Assembly (NCBI GenBank): GCA_044450785.1
Contig: JBIOJM010000363.1
Location: forward strand, 1-10,094
DNA from: JBIOJM01 sp044450785
Lineage (GTDB): Bacteria; Planctomycetota; Planctomycetia; Isosphaerales; Isosphaeraceae
DNA: 10,094 nt
Reading direction: 5' to 3'
Part shown: positions 1-5,558 of the stretch, in pieces
How positions within the stretch are numbered: the first letter of the stretch is position 1
Layout of the letters: every line of letters begins with the position of its first letter
Notes under the pieces: model-generated
The model's database searches: none
Seen by the model: the letters and a program-made list of their open reading frames with translations, nothing else
What the model was told of the DNA's origin: nothing
Program-made: the position numbers and the translations under genes

Positions 1-730
<730 letters not shown>

Positions 731-819
731 GGGAGCCTCCGCGGCGGGCCGCGGGGCCCGTCCAGAACATAATGCGAGAAACCGGGGCCGAACCCGTAAC
801 GTTTTTTTTTCCCGGCCGG
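731..819 (-). promoter_or_regulatory. Leader of the partial kinase: GC hairpin next to the ribosome binding site
   Basis: This 89-bp spacer lies between the sigma remnant and the partial kinase. It holds a perfect 6-bp all-GC stem with a 4-nt loop (745-760, CGGGCC / GGCCCG), 4 nt upstream of the GGAGG ribosome binding site (736-740). A run of nine A (minus strand, 802-810) follows the sigma stop. The hairpin has no T run behind it, so it is not a standard terminator; a translational or RNA-stability role is inference. The same hairpin and Shine-Dalgarno recur in the leader at 4562-4652. Confidence 0.4.
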
Positions 820-1002
820 TCAGGGCCGGTGGCCGGACCTGCGGTCGATCGCCACCCGGAGCCAGGTCTGGCCTGGACTCTCGTGCGCGAGCCGTTGGGC
901 GGCCAGCCGGCGCAGCTCATCATAAACCAGCGGCAGGAGCTGGTCGGCCGCCTTCGGGTCGCCCCGCTCGATGGCGCTCAGGATGCGGCTGATTTCGCCC
1001 AT
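820..1002 (-). pseudogene. ECF sigma factor remnant, in-frame loss of the sigma2/sigma4 core
   Basis: Sixty codons remain open. Residues 1-46 align with residues 1-46 of the intact ECF sigma factor at 4653-5228 (about 32 of 46 identical, including QLLPLVYDELRRLAA and PGQT). The next 14 (WLRVAIDRRSGHRP) match its last 14 exactly. About 131 residues between are missing, which removes RNA polymerase binding (sigma2), the linker and the DNA-binding sigma4, so it cannot work as a sigma factor. The join lies at 865/866 and is in frame with no stop. The ATG at 1002 is chosen by alignment; an in-frame ATG at 1011 (MRLMGEI) is possible. GAGG lies 3 nt before the 1002 ATG, rather close. The two parts show very different divergence (about 70% versus 100%), so a recombination join is as likely as a simple deletion. 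It could still be a translated small protein. Confidence 0.8.
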
Positions 1003-1068
1003 GAGCCTCATAATAGCTGCCGGACGGACAACCCGCACACGACGGATCGGACTTGAGGCTGGTGAAAT

Positions 1069-1084
1069 GGCCGGCTGCGCGGCC
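1069..1084 (-). terminator. Possible hairpin in the gap after the WD40 kinase gene
   Basis: The 121-bp gap between the WD40 kinase stop and the sigma remnant holds a 5-bp all-GC stem (GGCCG / CGGCC) with a 6-nt loop. On the minus strand it is followed only by ATTTC, not a proper U run. It might slow or end transcription after the kinase, but it is weak and the two modules may be co-transcribed. Confidence 0.2.
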
Positions 1085-1123
1085 GGAGGTCTCCGCGGGA
1101 CAGGATGATCCGAGGCCCGGCGG

Positions 1124-4100
1124 CTAATCCGGCAGCGGCGTGGCGTCCCACACGCGGATCGGCCCGTCGGTCGAGGCGGCGATCAGGCGGCGGCCATCGG
1201 AAACAAACCGAATCCTCCTCTCGAGAGAGCCTGCGTCGCTCAGCTTCAGGATTTCCTGACCCGTACCCAGGTCCCAGATCCGGACCGTCTCGTCCCCGCT
1301 GGCAGTGGCCAGACGCAGCCCGTTTGGGCTGAAGACCGCGTCGTCAACCAGGAGCGTGTGACCCTTGAGCGACCAGATCTCGCGGGCGTCCTCGGCGTCC
1401 AGGATCCGCACCTCACCGGTCAGCAATTGACCGAGGAGGCCCCCGATTGCCAGGCGCTTCCCGTCGGCGCTGAACCGGGCGACCTGGATCAAGACGCCGG
1501 TCAACCTGGTCGCCGCGATCTCGCGACCGGTTGCGATGTCCCAGATCTTGAGCGCCCCGTACTCGTCGGCTCCGAGCAGCCGCGAGCCATCCGGACTGAA
1601 CACCAGGACCCCGCGGCCGTCGAGTCCGCTGTGCGCGCGGAATAGCGCGCCGGTGTGGGCATCCCGCACCTGAATCGTGCCGCCTGGTCCGCTGTGGGCG
1701 CACCATTTCTCATCCGGACTGAGCGCGATGTGATAGAGATGGCTTTCGGCATCGACCGGGAACGCGCGGACCACCTTCCCGGACGCGACGTCCACGACGT
1801 GGATGGTCTTGCCCGCGTCCCCGAGATACAGACGTTTCCCGTCGCCGGTCCAATCCACGCTCACCACGGCCTGCGGAAGCTCGATCGGGCCGCCGCGCGG
1901 CTCGCCCGTCGCGGTGTCCCAGACCCGGAGGGGCCTTCGCACATGCCATTCGAAACCCGTCACGAGGGTCCCGTCGGGGCTGAGCGAGGGAATCTCCCTG
2001 CCTGATCGCTTGTCTTTGGAGATCGAAACGGTGCCCCGCCGCGCGGTCGCGTCCCAGAGGCGCAGGGTGCCGTCCGGGCCCCCCGTCGCCAGGCGCGTGC
2101 CGTCCGGACCGAAGGCAATCGCGTGGACGGGTCCGAAGTGCCCTTTGAAGGTCTCGACTCTCTGACCCGTCGCGGTGTCCCACACCTCCACCGTCCCTTC
2201 GATGCCCCCCACCGCCAGGCGTTTGCCGTCCGGGCTGAAGGCCACGCATTCGCTGAGCCTGGATTGGGACGGCCAGGTGGCCTGCATCTCGCGGCTGGCC
2301 ACGCCCCAGATGCGAATCCCCTTATTCCCGCCGGCGGCCAGACGTTTGCCGTCCGGGCTGAAGGCCACGTCCCACACCTCCCCGTCGGAGTATTGGCAAG
2401 AGAACACCTCCTGTCCCGTCGCCGCCTCCCACACCTTGACCAGACCCGACAGCCGGACGACGGCGGCCAGGAGTTTGCCATCCGGGCTGAACGTCGGAGC
2501 CGCTATCCCGTAAGGGAGCCGGTCGATGGTCACGACGGCCTGGCGCTTGAGCAGGTCCCAGATCCAGATCGAACGCGGCGAATCCGTGAGCGGATCGTCG
2601 TCATCTGGGCTATTCGTGCAAACCACGCGCGTGCCATCAGGACTGAAACTCGCATGGCGGGCGGTCAGCTTCGCGGGCCCTTTCAGCGTGATAAGCCCGC
2701 CCGTGGCCAGATCCCAGACCAAGACCGTATGATTGGAACGAGTCGCGGCGAGATGGGTGCCGTCGTGGCTGAGGGCAACCGCGCCCACCGTGTCGGCGGG
2801 GCCACTCAGATGGACGCGAAGCGGCTGGCCGGTCGCCGCGTCCCAGAACTTCACATCGCCGGGCCTCGGGTCGAACATCTTCTGCCGTGTCCGGCTCAAC
2901 CCGGAAGTGACCAGCCGCTTGCCGTCCGGAGTGAAGGCGACGGACGTGACCCCGCCGGCATGCGCCTTGACGGTCAGCAGATCGCGCTGGAAGAGGCGGC
3001 GAAGGTAATGCCATTCGAAGCCGCGCAGATCGGTCTCGCCGGGCCGGGGCCGATGTTTCTCCAGCAGCTCGCGGGTGCGGCCCACGTTGTTCTCGTCCCA
3101 GGCGACGCGGGCGAGGTTCATATCGGCGACGTAATTGGCCCGGCGGAGGTTGTCGTTGACGGTCGCCAGCTCGTCCCGCCGTTTCTCGGCGAGTTTCCTG
3201 GCCTCGTCCGCCTCTTGCTTGCGGTTCTGAGCCACCTGCTCGCTCAACCGGGCCGCGTGCTCGGCCACGGTGGCGCGGATGGCCTGCCAGGTGCTCGCGA
3301 TCGCACCCAGGACCAGCAGCAGCAGGAACGCGCCCGCCACCTGCAGCGGCGTGCGATACTTGCGGGCCAACTTCCGCAGCCGGTAGCCCGCGCTCGGCGG
3401 ACACGCCTCCACCGGCTCGTCGGCCAGGTACCGCTGGATGTCGCGCGCCAGCCCGCTGGCGCTGTCGTACCGCCGCGCACGGTCCTTCTCCAGGCACCTC
3501 ATCACGATCCAGTCGATGTCACCGCGGACCAAGCCTGAGAGCCGGGCCGGCTCGGTGTTGCGCGCCGCCGCGATCTTTGGCAGGTTGTTGGAACTGCTGA
3601 GGCGGGCGCTCGGCCGCGGCGCTTCCTCCTCCTTGATCAGCCGCACCATCTCGTCCAGGGCCGCCTGCCGCAGCCGCGGCCGTTCCAGCGGCGTCGTCCC
3701 GGTCAAGAGCTCGTACAGCAACACGCCCAGCGCGTAGATGTCGCTCCGCGTGTCCACGCCAAAGGCGTTCATCTCCGCCTGCTCGGGGCTCATGTACTCG
3801 AAGGTCCCGACCAGGGTGCCGAACTGCGTGAACATCGTCTTCTCCGTCAGCCGCTGCTCGATTGCCTTGGCCACGCCGAAGTCGATGACCTTGGGCACTG
3901 GCCTGTCGTCGTACATCGTCACCAGGATGTTGGACGGCTTGATGTCGCGGTGGATGATTCCCTTTTGGTGCGCGTGCTGGATCGCCTGGCAGACGGGCAC
4001 GAGCAGCTCCAGCCGCTGGCGCGGGGTGAGCTTGCGGTCGTCGCAGAACTGGGTGATCGGCACGCCGTGGACCAGCTCCATGACGAAGTAGGGGCGGGCG

Positions 4101-4561
4101 CTCCCGGTCGTGCCGGCGTCGAGGACGCGGGCGATGTTCTGGTGGTCCATCAGGGCCAAGGCCTGGCGCTCGGCCTCGAAGCGGGCGATGACCTGGCGGC
4201 TGTCCATCCCCGGCTTGATGATCTTCAGCGCCACGCGTCGGCGGACCGGCTCCTGCTGCTCGGCCATGAAGACGGTGCCCATGCCCCCCTCGCCGATCTG
4301 CTGGAGGAGCTTGTACGGGCCGATCGCCGTGCCGGGGCTCTCCGCGGTAGGCTGGTCGATGGTCGCCAGGGTAATGTCCGCCGCCGGACGATCCAGCAGG
4401 CTGTCGGTGCGGTCAGCGGCCGCCAGCAGCGCTTCGATGTGGGCGATCCGAGCCTCGTCCCCGCCGCACGCCTCCCGGACGTAGTCCCGCCGGCGGTCCG
4501 GGTCGGGGATGTCGCGGGCGGCGTGGAAGATCGCCTCGTTGTCGGGCCCTGATGCGGTCAT
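1124..4561 (-). CDS. Ser/Thr protein kinase with one transmembrane helix and a C-terminal double WD40 propeller
   Basis: Predicted membrane-bound receptor-like kinase of 1145 residues. Order: helical N-terminal segment (1-80); kinase domain (about 82-380) with GEGGMG (90-95), K113, E131, HRDIKPSN (204-211), DFG (227-229) and SPE (258-260), all key residues present; one hydrophobic helix (about 407-424, AFLLLLVLGAIAS); a charged coiled-coil-like stretch (about 430-475); then 14 WD40 repeats (about 530-1145) marked by FSPDGKRL-type strands and VWD-type endings. Fourteen equals two seven-bladed propellers. The kinase should face the cytoplasm and the propellers the other side, where they may bind a ligand or partner. 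The start at 4561 has GGAGG 5 nt upstream. It follows the intact ECF sigma gene by 91 bp, and in planctomycetes and other phyla such pairs act together. The target and signal are inference. Confidence 0.95.
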   Translation of the reverse strand: MTASGPDNEAIFHAARDIPDPDRRRDYVREACGGDEARIAHIEALLAAADRTDSLLDRPAADITLATIDQPTAESPGTAIGPYKLLQQIGEGGMGTVFMAEQQEPVRRRVALKIIKPGMDSRQVIARFEAERQALALMDHQNIARVLDAGTTGSARPYFVMELVHGVPITQFCDDRKLTPRQRLELLVPVCQAIQHAHQKGIIHRDIKPSNILVTMYDDRPVPKVIDFGVAKAIEQRLTEKTMFTQFGTLVGTFEYMSPEQAEMNAFGVDTRSDIYALGVLLYELLTGTTPLERPRLRQAALDEMVRLIKEEEAPRPSARLSSSNNLPKIAAARNTEPARLSGLVRGDIDWIVMRCLEKDRARRYDSASGLARDIQRYLADEPVEACPPSAGYRLRKLARKYRTPLQVAGAFLLLLVLGAIASTWQAIRATVAEHAARLSEQVAQNRKQEADEARKLAEKRRDELATVNDNLRRANYVADMNLARVAWDENNVGRTRELLEKHRPRPGETDLRGFEWHYLRRLFQRDLLTVKAHAGGVTSVAFTPDGKRLVTSGLSRTRQKMFDPRPGDVKFWDAATGQPLRVHLSGPADTVGAVALSHDGTHLAATRSNHTVLVWDLATGGLITLKGPAKLTARHASFSPDGTRVVCTNSPDDDDPLTDSPRSIWIWDLLKRQAVVTIDRLPYGIAAPTFSPDGKLLAAVVRLSGLVKVWEAATGQEVFSCQYSDGEVWDVAFSPDGKRLAAGGNKGIRIWGVASREMQATWPSQSRLSECVAFSPDGKRLAVGGIEGTVEVWDTATGQRVETFKGHFGPVHAIAFGPDGTRLATGGPDGTLRLWDATARRGTVSISKDKRSGREIPSLSPDGTLVTGFEWHVRRPLRVWDTATGEPRGGPIELPQAVVSVDWTGDGKRLYLGDAGKTIHVVDVASGKVVRAFPVDAESHLYHIALSPDEKWCAHSGPGGTIQVRDAHTGALFRAHSGLDGRGVLVFSPDGSRLLGADEYGALKIWDIATGREIAATRLTGVLIQVARFSADGKRLAIGGLLGQLLTGEVRILDAEDAREIWSLKGHTLLVDDAVFSPNGLRLATASGDETVRIWDLGTGQEILKLSDAGSLERRIRFVSDGRRLIAASTDGPIRVWDATPLPD
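1127..2974 (-). repeat. Fourteen WD40 repeats encoded in the kinase gene
   Basis: Counted by the strand motif (VAFTPDGKRL, VALSHDGTHL, ASFSPDGTRV and so on to IRFVSDGRRL) and the matching WD-type strand ends (FWDAATG, VWDLATG, IWDLLKR, VWEAATG, IWGVAS, VWDTATG, LWDATAR, VWDTATG, VVDVASG, VRDAHTG, IWDIATG, ILDAEDA, IWDLGTG, VWDATPLPD). Fourteen of each gives a mean of about 44 residues per repeat, as expected for two complete seven-bladed propellers. Repeats 9, 10 and 12 lack the Trp of WD. Confidence 0.85.
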
Positions 4562-4698
4562 GGGAGCCTCCGCAGCGGGCCGCGGGGCCCGTCCAGAACA
4601 TCATGCGAGAAACCGGGGCCGAACCCGTAACGTTTTTTTCCCGGTCGGTCGGTCAGGGCCGGTGGCCGGACCTGCGGTCGATCGCCACCCGGAGCCAG
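4372..4698. repeat. Copy 2 of the ~325-bp near-identical block in the duplicated sigma-kinase module
   Basis: Partner of 541-865. It covers the last 14 codons of the intact sigma gene, the 91-bp spacer and the first 63 codons of the WD40 kinase. This copy has three GGTC units and seven T (plus strand, 4633-4639), where copy 1 has GGCC-GGTC and nine T. Confidence 0.85.
4562..4652 (-). promoter_or_regulatory. Leader of the WD40 kinase: conserved GC hairpin and ribosome binding site
   Basis: This 91-bp spacer lies between the sigma stop and the kinase ATG. The perfect 6-bp stem with 4-nt loop (4576-4591) and the GGAGG site (4567-4571, 5 nt from the ATG) are both the same as in the leader at 731-819. 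Over the 71 nt that align without gaps only two bases differ. A seven-A run (minus strand) follows the sigma stop. No -35/-10 pair stands out, so sigma and kinase are probably read from one transcript. Confidence 0.4.
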
Positions 4699-5228
4699 CT
4701 TCGCGCGTACGCCCAGTCCTTCTCGGCAGTGGAGGTGGAGACGCCGAGCGCGGCGGCCGCCTGTAGGGCGGTGAGGCCGGCGAAGAACCGGAGCTTGACC
4801 AGCTCGGCCTTGCGCGGGTCTGCCGCTTCGAGCTGCCGGAGGGCCTCGTCCAGGGCGAGCAAGCGGTCGCCGTTCTCCTCCTCCAGGGCCGGCTCGATGT
4901 CGTCGAGGTCGAGCCGGCGGCGCTTGCCCCCGGCTTTTTTGGTCTGCTTGTGCCGGGCCCGGTCGATCAGGATACGGCGCATGGCCTCGGCGGCGGCGGC
5001 GAAGAAGTGCCGGCGGCCGTCCCAGTCCTGGGTCTGCTTCCCGCCCAGTAGCCGTAGGTACGCCTCATGCACCAGCGCGGTCGCTTGCAGCGTCTGGCCG
5101 GGCTGTTCGTGGGCCAACTTCTCGGCCGCGAGTCGGCGCAGCTCGTCGTAGACGAGCGGCAGCAGTTGCTCCGGGGCGTGCGCGTCGCCCTGTTCGATGG
5201 CGGCCAAGATTTGCGTGACATCGGCCAT
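4653..5228 (-). CDS. ECF RNA polymerase sigma factor, kinase-linked type (TIGR02999 / Sigma70_ECF-like)
   Basis: Directs RNA polymerase to a set of promoters. It has 191 residues: an N-terminal helix pair (about 3-42), sigma2 (about 46-95, with TALVHEAYLRLL and HFFAAAAEAMRRILIDRAR), a basic then acidic linker (95-120), and sigma4 with its helix-turn-helix (about 125-180, LRFFAGLTALQAAAALGVS and STAEKDWAYARSWLR). Length and motifs fit the TIGR02999 family, which is common in planctomycetes. Most ECF factors have an acidic DAED-like patch in sigma2 that contacts the beta' subunit. Here the matching stretch is QATA (48-51), without acids but with Thr50. In the ECF43 factor EcfP of Vibrio parahaemolyticus, phosphorylation of a sigma2 threonine by the partner kinase PknT supplies the missing charge. 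With a kinase 91 bp downstream, the same control is a fair inference. No anti-sigma gene is seen. Confidence 0.93.
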   Translation of the reverse strand: MADVTQILAAIEQGDAHAPEQLLPLVYDELRRLAAEKLAHEQPGQTLQATALVHEAYLRLLGGKQTQDWDGRRHFFAAAAEAMRRILIDRARHKQTKKAGGKRRRLDLDDIEPALEEENGDRLLALDEALRQLEAADPRKAELVKLRFFAGLTALQAAAALGVSTSTAEKDWAYARSWLRVAIDRRSGHRP

Positions 5229-5558
5229 GCCGTGCAGTTATACCCCGGCGGAGAAAGGGTCCGCTACCGGAAACCGGCCACCGCCCGTCACCCCGCCACC
5301 AGACGCTTACGGCAAATCAACTGATCAATCCTTCGGACGTGAGCAGGCAACTCTCAGTCCGGTAACGCCTTGAGCTTGGATTGACTCGTAGCGGCGCGTT
5401 CGAAGCGAGGATTCAATGCCTGACTTTCCTTCAGCCCTTCGGATCCTCGTCGACTCAAAGGACGAGCCGAGAATAAAAATACCGAGATTCTGAAATGGAA
5501 AACCCTTTGGGACGGCACTAAGGTGAAGGTCGGTCCAACAGCGAAAGGATGACGACGC
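5229..5558. other. Divergent intergenic region between the two sigma-factor genes
   Basis: These 330 bp must carry the start signals for the minus-strand sigma-kinase operon and the plus-strand sigma-cytochrome gene. I see no tRNA, no known riboswitch and no convincing gene. On the minus strand TATAAC lies 8 nt before the sigma ATG, and on the plus strand TTGACT lies at 5381-5386, but neither has a good partner element at normal spacing. The part from about 5461 to 5520 is less GC-rich (AATAAAAAT near 5471). One hairpin is listed separately. Confidence 0.6.
5439..5470. promoter_or_regulatory. Imperfect 10-bp inverted repeat upstream of the sigma-cytochrome gene
   Basis: TCGG, a 3-nt bulge, CTCGTC, a 9-nt loop, then GACGAG and CCGA: ten paired bases with one bulge. 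It lies about 90 bp upstream of the sigma-cytochrome start and is followed by AT-rich sequence (GAATAAAAAT). It could be an operator or a leader-RNA hairpin. It lacks a T run, so it is not a terminator. No function is known. Confidence 0.35.

Noticed and set aside
1003..1038. Earlier start for the sigma remnant at 1038 (frame opening MRVVRPAA)
   Set aside because: The extra residues do not align with the intact sigma factor, whose N-terminus matches from the ATG at 1002.
2123..3538. Long open frame of 471 codons on the plus strand, opposite the WD40 kinase
   Set aside because: Its protein is repetitive and matches no family. It arises from GC-rich codon bias and the WD repeats on the other strand, which is clearly coding.
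3950..4552. Open frame of 200 codons on the plus strand opposite the kinase domain, with a near copy at 23-721
   Set aside because: The two are alike only because the kinase genes beneath them are paralogues. The sense strand carries all the kinase motifs.
5325..5558. Minus-strand frame ending GVTGLRVACSRPKD, faintly like the end of a formylglycine-generating-enzyme domain
   Set aside because: Only the short GLRVAC end resembles that family. No upstream motif is present and the frame has no convincing start, so a decayed gene end cannot be supported.
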